Assembly (NCBI RefSeq): GCF_006517255.1
Contig: NZ_CP041185.1
Span: forward strand, 5,022,001 to 5,086,000
Origin: Janthinobacterium tructae
GTDB lineage: Bacteria; Pseudomonadota; Gammaproteobacteria; Burkholderiales; Burkholderiaceae_D
Length of the DNA stretch: 64,000 nt
Direction of reading: 5' to 3'
The notes under the pieces were generated by a model that was not told the origin of the DNA, searched no databases, and saw nothing but the letters and a program-made list of their open reading frames with translations. Position 1 is the stretch's first letter; every line of letters begins with the position of its first letter. This document shows positions 9,082 to 19,583 of the stretch, piece after piece. Both the position numbers and the translations under genes were made by a program.

Positions 9082-11162
9082 GCAGCGGCCAGCATGCTGC
9101 CTTCGTGCAGCAGCGCTTCAAAGGCGGGCACGCTCAGCGGGCGGCTGAACAGATAGCCCTGCATCTGGTCGCAGCCGTGCTGGCGCAGGAAGGCCAGTTG
9201 CTGCGGCGTTTCCACGCCTTCGGCGATGACTTTCAGACGCAGGCTGTGCGCCAGCCAAATGATGGCGCACACGATGGCTGCGTCGTCGTCGTGCGTGATG
9301 TCGCTGACGAAGGTCTTGTCGATTTTCAGTACGTCGATGGGGAAGTGGCGCAGGTAGGCCAGGCTGGAATAGCCGGTGCCGAAGTCGTCGATGGACAGTT
9401 GCACGCCCAGCGCCTTCAGGTTGGCCATGATGACCGTGGCTTGTTCCACGTCATGCATGACCATGCTTTCGGTCAATTCCAATTCCAGATGGGCGGCGGC
9501 CAGCCCCGTTTCAGCCAGCGCCTGCGCCACCGCATGCAGCAGATTCCTTTGCTTGAATTGCCGCGCCGACAGGTTGACGGCCAGGCGCAGCGGGCCATGG
9601 CCGGCCAGCTGCCAGGCGCGCACCTGGGCGCATGCGGTGCGCAGCACCCAGTCGCCGATGGGGATGATCAAGCCCATTTCCTCGGCCAGGCCAATAAAAC
9701 TGGCCGGCGCGATGCGCCCCAGTTGCGGATGTTGCCAGCGCAGCAGCGCTTCCATGCCCACCACCTTGCCGCTGGCCAAGTCCAGCTGGGGCTGGTATTC
9801 GAGGTGGAACTGCCCCCGTTCCAGGGCATGGCGCAACTCGCTCTCCAGTCCCAGCCGCTCCAGGGTGCCCGCATTCATGCTTGAGGCATAGAATTGCCAG
9901 TGGCCCCGTCCCTGTTCCTTGGCGCGGTACATGGCGATATCGGCGTGCTTGATCAGGGTGTCGGCGTCCTGGCCATCGTCGGGATACACGGCCACGCCCA
10001 TGCAGCAGCTGAGAAAAAATTCATATTCGCCCAGTTGCAGCGGCTGCGCCACGGCATCCTGGATGCGCTGCAGGATGGCCGCGCCCGGTTCGCCATTGCC
10101 ATGCTGGGGCAGCAGCAGCACGAATTCGTCGCCGCCCAGGCGCGCCACCGTGTCGACTTCGCGCGTGGCGTCGCGCAGGCGCTCGGCCACGCTTTTCAGC
10201 ACAGTGTCGCCCGCATCGTGGCCCAGGGTATCGTTGACGAATTTAAAGCGGTCGAGGTCGATGAACACCACCCACAAGGGCAGGCCGCTGCGCCGCGTCA
10301 CGGCCATCGCCTGCTCCAGCCGTTCACGCAGCAGGGCCCGGTTGGCCAGGCCCGTGAGGATGTCGTGCCTGGCCTGAAATTCCAGTTCCTGTTCGAAGCG
10401 CATGACGGTGCTGATGTCGTATTGCGCCACCACAAAGTGGCTGACGGGGCCATCGCCATCGTCGCGCACGGGTGCGACGAACAGCTCGCTCCAGTAGCAG
10501 CTGCCATCCTTGCGGAAATTGCGCACGATGGCCTTGCCTTCGCGCTGTTCGCGCAGGGCCGCTGTAATCTCATGCATGTCTTGCCGCCCCTGTTCGGGAC
10601 CCTGCAAGTCTTCCAGGCGTTGGCCGATGACTTCGCCAGCCGCATAGCCGGTGATGTGCTCGAAAGCGGGATTGACGTATTCGATCAGGTAGCCCGGCGC
10701 GTCGGCGCTGCACAGGATGATGGCATTGGCCGACACTTCGATGATGCGTTCGCGCAAGCGCAGCGACTGTTCATTGTGCATGCGCGCAGCGATGTCTTCG
10801 GACAGGCGCAAATTGGCAAACTGCAGCGCCGCCGTGCGTTCGCCCGTGATGCGCGCAATCACGGAGTTGCGCGTGACTAGCTGAAAGACATACGCCGTTG
10901 CCAGCAGGCTCGACAATAATCCGCCCAGCAGCACATACAGCGAGCCGCGATGGTTCGCATCCAGGCTCATGCCGTTGGCAGGCAGCATGGCGGCGCGCAA
11001 GGTGTGACCGCTGGCGTGGTACTGCAGCAGCAGCCGGGTGCTTTCCGACTCGATCTGGCGCGCCGAGGCGTAGCACAGGGCCGTCAGGCTCAGGCCGACC
11101 GCCAGTGTGATCAGGGCCGAGGTGGAAACGGAAATGGAGATACGTTTGAAGAATGATTGCAT
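9078..11162 (-). CDS. Membrane PAS-GGDEF-EAL cyclic-di-GMP signalling protein
   Basis: A 694-residue inner membrane protein. Two transmembrane segments (about 12-33 and 75-95) flank a short periplasmic part. A coiled segment, a PAS domain (about 130-250, IIEVSANAIILCSADAPGYL), a GGDEF domain (about 260-425) and an EAL domain (about 435-685) follow. The GGDEF site is intact (RLGGDEFVLLLP), with an RxxD inhibitory site (REVD) five residues before it. The EAL site is intact (GMEALLRWQHP), with DDFGTGYSSLAYL and KVIAEGVET further on. Both cyclase and phosphodiesterase activity are therefore possible; which dominates cannot be told. ATG 11162 begins MQSFFKRIS; upstream codons give an unlikely Arg-rich extension. 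It diverges from the Crp/Fnr-like gene. Confidence 0.94.
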   Translation of the reverse strand: MQSFFKRISISVSTSALITLAVGLSLTALCYASARQIESESTRLLLQYHASGHTLRAAMLPANGMSLDANHRGSLYVLLGGLLSSLLATAYVFQLVTRNSVIARITGERTAALQFANLRLSEDIAARMHNEQSLRLRERIIEVSANAIILCSADAPGYLIEYVNPAFEHITGYAAGEVIGQRLEDLQGPEQGRQDMHEITAALREQREGKAIVRNFRKDGSCYWSELFVAPVRDDGDGPVSHFVVAQYDISTVMRFEQELEFQARHDILTGLANRALLRERLEQAMAVTRRSGLPLWVVFIDLDRFKFVNDTLGHDAGDTVLKSVAERLRDATREVDTVARLGGDEFVLLLPQHGNGEPGAAILQRIQDAVAQPLQLGEYEFFLSCCMGVAVYPDDGQDADTLIKHADIAMYRAKEQGRGHWQFYASSMNAGTLERLGLESELRHALERGQFHLEYQPQLDLASGKVVGMEALLRWQHPQLGRIAPASFIGLAEEMGLIIPIGDWVLRTACAQVRAWQLAGHGPLRLAVNLSARQFKQRNLLHAVAQALAETGLAAAHLELELTESMVMHDVEQATVIMANLKALGVQLSIDDFGTGYSSLAYLRHFPIDVLKIDKTFVSDITHDDDAAIVCAIIWLAHSLRLKVIAEGVETPQQLAFLRQHGCDQMQGYLFSRPLSVPAFEALLHEGSMLAAA

Positions 11163-11400
11163 GATGGCGTCCGGTAAGCAGCGCCGGCGCCGATCCGTGA
11201 TCCGGCAGCCCTGGCAGTGACTGACTGTAGGGCGCGGGGCAGGTGGCGGTCCGTTCGCTGCCGAACAGACCGCCATGCCAGCAAGAAATATAGTGGTGGC
11301 ACTGTGCAGGTGCTGTGTTACGCTCCGGCATATGGCGCCCCTCGTTCGGACGTTTTTTATCTATCCCCTAGCTGACGACTGGAAACCAGGAAAACTGCCC

Positions 11401-12141
11401 ATGTCGAGTCCGCATGCCCAGCTGCACAACCCGAATCAAAACCATTTGCTCGCCGCCATGCTCGACGCCGATTTCGCGCGCCTGGCCCCCCACCTGGAGC
11501 AAGTGTCCATGTTGCTCGGTGACGTGATCTACGATTCGGGCGACAAGCTGCAGCATGTGTACTTCCCCACCACGGCCATCGTTTCCATCCACTACCTGCT
11601 GGAAAACGGCGGCTCGTCCGAGATCGCCGGCGTTGGCAATGAAGGCATCGTGGGCGTGTCGCTGTTCATGGGCGGCAACTCGACCCCCAGCCGCGCCGTG
11701 GTGCAGACGGGCGGCGTCGGCTATCGGCTGAAGGCGCATTTGCTGATGGAAGAATTCGACCGCGCCGGCCCCGTCATGCGCTTGCTGCTGCGCTATACGC
11801 AAGCGCTGATCACGCAAATGTCGCAGACGGCCGTGTGCAACCGCCACCATACGGTGGAGCAGCAGCTGTGCCGCTGGCTGCTGCTGACCATGGACCGCCT
11901 GCCGAACCGCGAGCTGACCATGACGCAGGAGTTGATTGCCAACATGCTGGGCGTGCGCCGCGAAGGCGTGACGGAAGCGGCCGGGCGCTTGCAGCAGCGC
12001 GGCTTCATCAGTTACCGGCGCGGCCATATTTCCGTGCTGGACCGCGCCGGCCTCGAAGGCCATGTGTGCGAATGCTATGGCGTGGTCAAAAAAGAATTCA
12101 CGCGCCTGCTGTCGGACGTGCGCCAGCGCCAAGGTTCCTGA
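11401..12141 (+). CDS. Crp/Fnr-family transcriptional regulator
   Basis: A 246-residue regulator. Residues about 25-140 form a cyclic-nucleotide-binding-like beta roll (SMLLGDVIYDSGDKLQHVYF, PTTAIVSIHYLLENGGSSE, VGNEGIVGVSLFMGG). About 160-235 form a Crp-type winged helix (LTMTQELIANMLGVRREGVT, EAAGRLQQRGFISYRRGHI). It lacks the Fnr N-terminal cysteines and the canonical cAMP-contact sequence, so the effector is unknown. This subtype is common in Burkholderiales beside sensor kinases. ATG 11401 is preceded by AGGA. The hybrid kinase gene starts 44 bases downstream on the same strand, so the two are likely co-transcribed or functionally linked. Confidence 0.9.
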   Translation: MSSPHAQLHNPNQNHLLAAMLDADFARLAPHLEQVSMLLGDVIYDSGDKLQHVYFPTTAIVSIHYLLENGGSSEIAGVGNEGIVGVSLFMGGNSTPSRAVVQTGGVGYRLKAHLLMEEFDRAGPVMRLLLRYTQALITQMSQTAVCNRHHTVEQQLCRWLLLTMDRLPNRELTMTQELIANMLGVRREGVTEAAGRLQQRGFISYRRGHISVLDRAGLEGHVCECYGVVKKEFTRLLSDVRQRQGS

Positions 12142-12185
12142 TCACAGCATTTCCCTCTTATCGTTGTCACAGCCCAGGCTACCTC

Positions 12186-14429
12186 ATGCAATCTGTTGAA
12201 AACATTCCTCCACGCGCACCGTCGCGCTGGCCCATGGCGCTGGCGTTTTCGTTCAGCGCCATCGTGCTGCTGGCCATCGGCGTGCTGGCCTGGCGCGCGC
12301 CGTTCGAGACGGCCTGCGTCATCGATGCGCTGGTCTTCCTGCTGCTGATGCTGCTCGTGGCGCTGTACCGGCGCACGCTGTCGGCCAGCCTGCCGCGCCA
12401 GCTGCTCAAGGCGGGCGCCTTGCAGGATGCCATTTTCAACAGCGCCAATTTCTCGTGCATCGCCACCGATGCGCAGGGCGTGATCCAGATTTTCAACGTG
12501 GGCGCCGAACGCATGCTTGGCTATGAAGCGAGCGACGTGGTCGACAAGCTGACCCCGGCCGGTATTTCCGACGCACAAGAAATCATCGCGCGCGCCGCCG
12601 CCCTCAGTGCCGAACTCGACACGGTCATCACGCCCGGCGTGGAAGCGCTGGTGTTCAAGGCCACGCGCGGCATCGAAGACATCTACGAATTGACGTATAT
12701 CCGCAAGGATGGCAGCCGCTTCCCCGCCATGGTCTCCGTGACGGCCTTGCGCGACGCGCAGAGCAAGGTCATCGGTTACTTGCTGATCGGCACCGACAAC
12801 ACGGCGCGCAAGCAGGTCGAGGCGGAACAGGCGCTGCTGGACCAGCGCTTGCGCGAGCAGCAGTTCTACACGCGCTCGCTGATCGAATCGAATATCGACG
12901 CGCTGATGACGACGGATCCGCGCGGCATCATCAGCGACGTCAACCAGCAGATGGAAGCGCTGACGGGCTGCACGCGCGACGAATTGATCGGCGCACCGTG
13001 CAAGAATTACTTTACGGAACCGGAACGGGCCGAGGAAGCCATCGCACGCGTGTTGCGTGAAGGCAAGTTGACCAACTACGAGCTGACGGCCCTGGCGCGC
13101 GACGGCAAGCAGACGGTGGTGTCGTACAACGCCTCGACCTTCCATGACCGCGACCGCAAGCTGCAGGGCGTGTTTGCCGCCGCCCGCGACGTGACGGAAC
13201 GCAAGCAGTTCGAGCAAGCGCTGCAAGACACGAATATCGAAATGGAAAAGGCCCGCCAGGCGGCGGAAAAAGCGAATCTGGCCAAGTCCGAGTTTCTGTC
13301 GAGCATGAGCCATGAGTTGCGCACGCCCTTGAATGCCGTGCTGGGCTTTGCCCAGCTGATGGCGTCCGAGACGCCGGCACCGAGCTTGCCGCAGCAGCGC
13401 TCGATTGACCAGATCCTCAAGGGCGGCTGGTATCTCTTGCGTTTGATCAATGAAATCCTCGACCTGGCCATGATCGAATCGGGCAAGGTCACCATGTCGG
13501 AAGAGGCGATGTCCTTGCTCGACGTGTTGCAGGATTGCCAGGCGATGATCGCGCCGCAGGCGGAAAAACGCGGCATCAGCATGCATTTCCCCCGCTGCGG
13601 CAAGGCTTTCTATGTGCATGCCGACCGCACGCGCGTGAAACAGGTAATGATCAACCTGCTGTCGAACGCCATCAAATACAACCAGAGCGGCGGCAGCGTG
13701 AAGGTCGAATGTACGCGCCATGCCGACCGCGTGCGCGCCAGCGTCACCGACAGCGGCGCCGGTCTGAATGCCGAACAGATGAGTCAGTTGTTCCAGCCCT
13801 TCAACCGCCTGGGCCAGGAAAGCAGCACGGAAGAGGGCACGGGCATCGGCCTGGTCGTCACCAAGCAGCTGGTCGAACTGATGGGTGGCACCATCGGCGT
13901 CGACAGCACGGTGGGCGTGGGCACCACCTTCTGGGTGGAATTCAAGGCTTCGCGCGCGCCCGAACTGCACCTGGAAGAGGGGGAAGTGCTGCCCGTGGTG
14001 CAGGAAGACCAGGAAAGCCAGCGCACCTTGCTGTACGTGGAAGACAATCCCGCCAACCTGGCGCTGGTGGAGCAATTGATCGCCCGTCGCAGCGATTTGA
14101 AACTGCTGACGGCCATCGATGCGCACCTGGGCATTGACCTGGCGCGCACCTATCAGCCGGACGTGATCTTGATGGATATCAACCTGCCAGGCATCAGCGG
14201 CTATGGTGCCCTGAATATCCTGCATGATGATCCCCTCACCAGCCACATTCCCGTCATGGCCCTGTCCGCCAACGCCGTGCCGCGCGACATCGAGAAGGGC
14301 CTGGAAGCGGGCTTCTTCCGCTATCTGACCAAGCCCATCAAGGTCGTCGAATTCATGGATGCGCTCGACGTGGCCCTGCACCATGCAGCCGCGCACGGCC
14401 TGGCCGACGACACTCACACAGTACGCTAA
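12186..14429 (+). CDS. Hybrid sensor histidine kinase (2 TM, PAS-PAS-HisKA-HATPase-REC)
   Basis: A 747-residue hybrid kinase. Two closely spaced transmembrane helices (about 16-35 and 42-60) leave almost no periplasmic domain, so sensing is probably cytoplasmic through two PAS domains (about 85-210 and 220-340). HisKA has the H-box FLSSMSHELRTPLNAVLGF with phospho-acceptor His about 376. HATPase_c shows NLLSNAIKYN and SVTDSGAGLN. The receiver domain (about 615-735) has the acceptor Asp about 664 in DVILMDINLPG and the switch Lys in RYLTKPI. ATG 12186 begins MQSVENIPP. The REC-PAS gene follows 28 bases later and is the likely partner. No output domain is present, so the phosphate must pass on. 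Confidence 0.94.
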   Translation: MQSVENIPPRAPSRWPMALAFSFSAIVLLAIGVLAWRAPFETACVIDALVFLLLMLLVALYRRTLSASLPRQLLKAGALQDAIFNSANFSCIATDAQGVIQIFNVGAERMLGYEASDVVDKLTPAGISDAQEIIARAAALSAELDTVITPGVEALVFKATRGIEDIYELTYIRKDGSRFPAMVSVTALRDAQSKVIGYLLIGTDNTARKQVEAEQALLDQRLREQQFYTRSLIESNIDALMTTDPRGIISDVNQQMEALTGCTRDELIGAPCKNYFTEPERAEEAIARVLREGKLTNYELTALARDGKQTVVSYNASTFHDRDRKLQGVFAAARDVTERKQFEQALQDTNIEMEKARQAAEKANLAKSEFLSSMSHELRTPLNAVLGFAQLMASETPAPSLPQQRSIDQILKGGWYLLRLINEILDLAMIESGKVTMSEEAMSLLDVLQDCQAMIAPQAEKRGISMHFPRCGKAFYVHADRTRVKQVMINLLSNAIKYNQSGGSVKVECTRHADRVRASVTDSGAGLNAEQMSQLFQPFNRLGQESSTEEGTGIGLVVTKQLVELMGGTIGVDSTVGVGTTFWVEFKASRAPELHLEEGEVLPVVQEDQESQRTLLYVEDNPANLALVEQLIARRSDLKLLTAIDAHLGIDLARTYQPDVILMDINLPGISGYGALNILHDDPLTSHIPVMALSANAVPRDIEKGLEAGFFRYLTKPIKVVEFMDALDVALHHAAAHGLADDTHTVR

Positions 14430-14457
14430 TTCAGCATTTAATTTTAGGAATACCGCC

Positions 14458-15264
14458 ATGCTTCAAGCCACCGAGATCCTGAACGCCAGCATCCTCATCG
14501 TCGATGACCAGGAGGCCAACGTCATGCTGCTCGAACAGGTGCTGCGCAACGCCGGCTACACGCGCATCACCTCCACCATGGACCCGCAAGCCGTGCACGC
14601 GCTGCACCAGCAGCACCGCTACGATCTGATCCTGCTCGACTTGCAGATGCCGGAAATGGATGGCTTCGAAGTCATGGAAGGCTTGCGCGACATCGAGGCG
14701 GGCAGCTATCTGCCCGTGCTGGTGATCACGGCCCAGCCCGGCCACAAGCTGCGCGCGCTGCAAGCTGGCGCCAAGGACTTCGTCAGCAAGCCCTTCGACC
14801 TGGTGGAAGTCAAAACACGCATCCACAACATGCTGGAAGTGCGATTGCTGTACCAGAAACTGGCCGAATACAACAAGTCGCTGGAGCAGATGGTGGAAGA
14901 ACGCACGGCGGAGCTGCGCGAAAGCGAAGCGCGCTTCCAGCGCTTCACGGAACTGTCGTCCGACTGGTACTGGGAGCAGGATGCGCAGGGCAACCTGACG
15001 CGCTTTTCCGGTCCCGTGGCTGAAATGCTGGGCATCGGCAGCGAGGAAGAGCCGCAGCGCTGGAACGCGGCCGAACGCGCCTTGCTCGACGCTAAAATTG
15101 CCGCGCGCGAACCGTTCCTCGACTTCATCTACAGCCGCGCCAACCTCGACGGCAGCACGCAGTATTTGCAGGTCAGCGGCGAACCGATGTTCGACAATGG
15201 CAGCCGCTTCATCGGCTACCGCGGCATCGGCCTCGATGTCACGGAGCGCCATCGCGCTGTTTGA
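14458..15264 (+). CDS. Response regulator with REC, coiled coil and C-terminal PAS domain
   Basis: A 268-residue protein. A receiver domain (about 10-130: ASILIVDDQEANVMLLEQVL, acceptor Asp 61 in LILLDLQMPEMDGFE, switch Lys in DFVSKPFD) leads into a coiled-coil linker (KLAEYNKSLEQMVEERTAEL). A PAS/PAC domain follows (about 155-268: RFTELSSDWYWEQDAQGNLT ... GYRGIGLDVTER). There is no DNA-binding, GGDEF or kinase output; the protein stops right after PAS. It may act by protein contact or as a phosphate sink for the upstream hybrid kinase. It could also be a shortened form of longer REC-PAS-GGDEF proteins, but no matching coding follows. ATG 14458 has an AGGA ribosome site. Confidence 0.9.
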   Translation: MLQATEILNASILIVDDQEANVMLLEQVLRNAGYTRITSTMDPQAVHALHQQHRYDLILLDLQMPEMDGFEVMEGLRDIEAGSYLPVLVITAQPGHKLRALQAGAKDFVSKPFDLVEVKTRIHNMLEVRLLYQKLAEYNKSLEQMVEERTAELRESEARFQRFTELSSDWYWEQDAQGNLTRFSGPVAEMLGIGSEEEPQRWNAAERALLDAKIAAREPFLDFIYSRANLDGSTQYLQVSGEPMFDNGSRFIGYRGIGLDVTERHRAV

Positions 15265-15317
15265 TTGCCGACCGTTGATTTATACTTGTTGCCATCCACA
15301 TCGACAAGGAAAGCATC

Positions 15318-15572
15318 ATGGCTGACAAATCTCCCTCCTACTGGTTTCCCGCCAAGACCTATGGCTGGGGCTGGGGCTTGCCCATCACCTGGCAAGGCTG
15401 GCTGGTGTTTCTGGCCGCACTGGCGCTGTTCGCCTGCGGCGCCTTCCTGTTCCCGCCGCAAACCATGCTCGTCGGCTACATCGTGTATGAAGTGGCCATC
15501 GTTGCCGCGCTCATTTTCATTTGCCAGCTGAAGGGCGAACCGACTGCCTGGCGCTGGGGCAAGAAGAAGTAA
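15318..15572 (+). CDS. Small two-TM membrane protein of unknown function
   Basis: An 84-residue protein with a strong ribosome site (AAGGAAAGCATC then ATG). The N-terminus is aromatic and Gly-rich (SYWFPAKTYGWGWGLPITW). Two hydrophobic helices follow (about 27-46, WLVFLAALALFACGAFLF; about 51-69, VGYIVYEVAIVAALIFICQL). A short basic tail, WRWGKKK, closes the protein. The charge pattern suggests an inner membrane hairpin with a cytoplasmic C-terminus. I do not recognise a named family with a known role; similar short proteins are common in proteobacteria. It sits between the signalling block and the thiamine operon, with its own probable transcript. Confidence 0.8.
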   Translation: MADKSPSYWFPAKTYGWGWGLPITWQGWLVFLAALALFACGAFLFPPQTMLVGYIVYEVAIVAALIFICQLKGEPTAWRWGKKK

Positions 15573-15630
15573 CGCCGAAGCACAAAGACGACAAAGCAAG
15601 AAATCATCTGGCCACGCGGCGCGAACCGCG

Positions 15631-15636
15631 TATAAT
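15631..15636 (+). promoter_or_regulatory. Probable -10 element of the thi operon
   Basis: TATAAT lies 28 bases upstream of the conserved TPP riboswitch core. A good -35 match is not evident at the usual spacing, so only the -10 is claimed. Confidence 0.55.
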
Positions 15637-15663
15637 TGGCTCGCTGCCGCAAGGCGGCAAACG

Positions 15664-15757
15664 CTAGGGGTCCTGCCTTTCGCTGTGGAAACACAGTGCA
15701 AGCGCGGGTGAGAAATACCCTCCGAACCTGATCTGGATAATGCCAGCGAAGGGAAGC
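15664..15757 (+). promoter_or_regulatory. TPP riboswitch (THI element)
   Basis: The conserved THI-box blocks appear in order: CTAGGGGTCC at 15664, GGGTGAGAAATACCC near 15706 (CUGAGA-type pyrimidine-sensing arm), GAACCTGATCTGGATAATGC at 15724-15743 and CAGCGAAGGGAAG just after. It lies 94 bases before thiC and should turn the operon down when thiamine pyrophosphate is plentiful. No terminator with a T-run separates it from thiC. AGGAG at 15841 is the thiC ribosome site, so control is probably at translation initiation; that part is inference. Confidence 0.96.
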
Positions 15758-15832
15758 TTTAGGATGAACGCACCCCGCCTTTCCGCGTGCGCAATTCCGA
15801 ACCTCCTTAGCTGGCTCCAGGCTTAAAAATAG

Positions 15833-17764
<1,932 letters not shown>

Positions 17765-17775
17765 GGGAGAGCGTG

Positions 17776-17988
17776 ATGCCTGCATTGATATCCATCACGC
17801 TCAACGGCGCACCGCACCAGGTGCCGCCGGGGCAAACCCTCGATCAATTGATCGCCGCGCTGTCGCTGGAAAACCAGGCGCTGGCGCTGGCCGTCAACCG
17901 CAACGTCGTGCCGCGCAAGGCGTGGCCGGGCCAGGTCTTGCAGGTGCAAGACCAAGTGGAAATCGTGCGCGCCATCGGCGGCGGCTAG
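17776..17988 (+). CDS. thiS: Sulfur carrier protein ThiS
   Basis: A 70-residue ubiquitin-like carrier that brings sulfur, as a C-terminal thiocarboxylate, to ThiG. The beta-grasp sequence ISITLNGAPHQVPPGQTLDQ and LALAVNRNVVPRKAW fit ThiS, and the C-terminus VRAIGGG gives the required terminal Gly-Gly. GGGAGAG upstream supports ATG 17776; an in-frame GTG at 17773 is also possible. It begins 11 bases after thiC. No thiF gene is visible in the window, so the adenylating enzyme must be encoded elsewhere. Confidence 0.96.
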   Translation: MPALISITLNGAPHQVPPGQTLDQLIAALSLENQALALAVNRNVVPRKAWPGQVLQVQDQVEIVRAIGGG

Positions 17989-18002
17989 ACTAAGGAAAAG
18001 CA

Positions 18003-18797
18003 ATGACAAGTAATAACAATGACGACCTGCTGACGATCGCAGGCAAGCAATATCAATCGCGCTTGCTGGTGGGCAGCGGCAAGTACAAGGACTTGCCGCA
18101 GACGCGCGAAGCGACGGACGCGGCCGAGGCGCAAATCATTACGGTGGCGATCCGCAGGGTCAACATTGGGCAAGACCCGAATGCGCCCAGCCTGCTCGAC
18201 TTCGTGCCGCCGGATCAGTACACGATCTTGCCGAACACGGCCGGCTGCTACAACGCGAAAGATGCCGTCTACACGCTGCAACTGGCGCGCGAACTCTTGG
18301 GCGGACGCAATCTGGTCAAGCTCGAAGTATTGGGCGACGAGAAGACCCTGTTTCCGCACATGCCGGAAACGTTGATTGCGGCCGAAGCGCTGGTCAAGGA
18401 TGGCTTTGACGTGATGGTCTACTGCAGCGATGACCCCATCCAGGCAAAAATTCTGGAAGACATCGGCTGCGTGGCCGTCATGCCGCTGGCCTCCCTGATC
18501 GGCTCGGGCATGGGCATCTTGAATCCGTGGAACTTGTCGCTGATCATAGCCCAGGCGAAAGTGCCGGTGCTCGTCGATGCTGGCGTTGGAACGGCGTCGG
18601 ATGCGGCCATTGCCATGGAACTCGGTTGCGATGGCGTGCTGATGAATACGGCGATTGCCGGCGCGCGCGACCCCGTGCGCATGGCGCGTGCGATGAAGCT
18701 GGCCGTGCGGGCCGGACGCGAAGCGTTTCTGGCGGGGCGCATGCCACGCAAATTCGCCGCCTCGCCGTCGTCGCCGATGGCGGGCCGCCTGGCGTGA
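18003..18797 (+). CDS. thiG: Thiazole synthase ThiG
   Basis: A 264-residue TIM-barrel enzyme that condenses deoxyxylulose phosphate, dehydroglycine and ThiS thiocarboxylate into the thiazole phosphate of thiamine. Typical sequence includes [57 protein letters not shown] and [20 protein letters not shown]. The end, [20 protein letters not shown], is the usual ThiG tail. The ribosome site AAGGAAAAGCA precedes ATG 18003. The TGA overlaps the ATG of the downstream thiD (TGATG). The substrate deoxyxylulose phosphate can come from dxs, also in this window. Confidence 0.98.
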   Translation: MTSNNNDDLLTIAGKQYQSRLLVGSGKYKDLPQTREATDAAEAQIITVAIRRVNIGQDPNAPSLLDFVPPDQYTILPNTAGCYNAKDAVYTLQLARELLGGRNLVKLEVLGDEKTLFPHMPETLIAAEALVKDGFDVMVYCSDDPIQAKILEDIGCVAVMPLASLIGSGMGILNPWNLSLIIAQAKVPVLVDAGVGTASDAAIAMELGCDGVLMNTAIAGARDPVRMARAMKLAVRAGREAFLAGRMPRKFAASPSSPMAGRLA

Positions 18798-19573
18798 TGG
18801 TGCCGATGCGTCTGCCGTGTCGTCCGGTTGTGCTGGTGTTTTCCGGCCTCGACCCTTCGGGCGGTGCCGGCCTGGCCGCCGATATTCTGGCCATTGCGGC
18901 GCAGGGTGCGCATGCCTTGCCCGTCATCACGGCGCTGACGGTGCAGGACAACGACAGGGTCTTTGGCGTGGAAGCGGTGGCGCCGGAACTGCTGCGCCGG
19001 CAGGCGCTGGCCCTGATCGACAAGATGGCGATTCATGCCGTGAAAATCGGCATCCCGGGCAGCGCCGCGAATGCGGCCGTCATTGCGCAACTGATCGCGC
19101 AACTGCGGCAGGCGCGGCCCGATTTGCCCGTGGTGCTCGACCCCGTACTGGCCAGCGGCCATGGCGACGTGCTCAGCCGGGACGACGCCGTGCTGGCGCT
19201 GGCGCCCTTGCTGCCGCTGACGACCGTGATCGTCCCGAACGGGCCGGAAGCGCTGGCCCTCGGTGGCGTAGAAAACCTGCGCGCGCAAGGCTGCCAGCAC
19301 GTGCTGGTGACGGGCGGGCATGGCGACGGTGAGGCAGTGCTCAACCGTTGGTTTGATGCCGAGGGCGGCGAGCGCGAGTGGCGCTGGCCCCGTTTGCCGG
19401 GCGAATTCCACGGCAGCGGCTGCACTCTGGCCTCGGCCATCGCGGCGCGCCTGGCATTGGGCCAGGCACTGCCCGAAGCGCTGGATCAGGCGCAAAGCTA
19501 TAGCCATGCGGCCCTGGCCGGCGCGTATGCGATTGCGCCAGGTCAACTCATGCCGCAACGATTCTTTACATAA
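18797..19573 (+). CDS. thiD: Hydroxymethylpyrimidine/phosphomethylpyrimidine kinase ThiD
   Basis: A protein of about 258 residues of the ribokinase-like PfkB/ThiD family. It phosphorylates HMP phosphate to the pyrophosphate used by ThiE. Motifs seen: VLVFSGLDPSGGAGLAADIL at the N-terminus, HALPVITALTVQDNDRVFGV, VVLDPVLASGHGD, HVLVTGGHGDGEA and the catalytic GEFHGSGCTLASAIAARLAL near the C-terminus. ATG 18797 overlaps the thiG stop (TGATG), implying translational coupling; ATG 18806 is a close alternative. The C-terminal region shows no ThiE or ThiN fusion. The gene is followed by thiE after 10 bases. Confidence 0.96.
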   Translation: MVPMRLPCRPVVLVFSGLDPSGGAGLAADILAIAAQGAHALPVITALTVQDNDRVFGVEAVAPELLRRQALALIDKMAIHAVKIGIPGSAANAAVIAQLIAQLRQARPDLPVVLDPVLASGHGDVLSRDDAVLALAPLLPLTTVIVPNGPEALALGGVENLRAQGCQHVLVTGGHGDGEAVLNRWFDAEGGEREWRWPRLPGEFHGSGCTLASAIAARLALGQALPEALDQAQSYSHAALAGAYAIAPGQLMPQRFFT

Positions 19574-19583
19574 GGAAAACATC

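Noticed and set aside
12075..14459. Long open frame on the minus strand opposite the hybrid kinase gene
   Set aside because: Antisense frames are long here because GC-rich codons leave few stops. The translation is His/Gln/Arg-rich without domains, and the plus-strand gene is fully supported by motifs. The same applies to the minus frames opposite polA (28674-31409) and thiC (15476-17785) and to the plus frame opposite valS (5349-7544).
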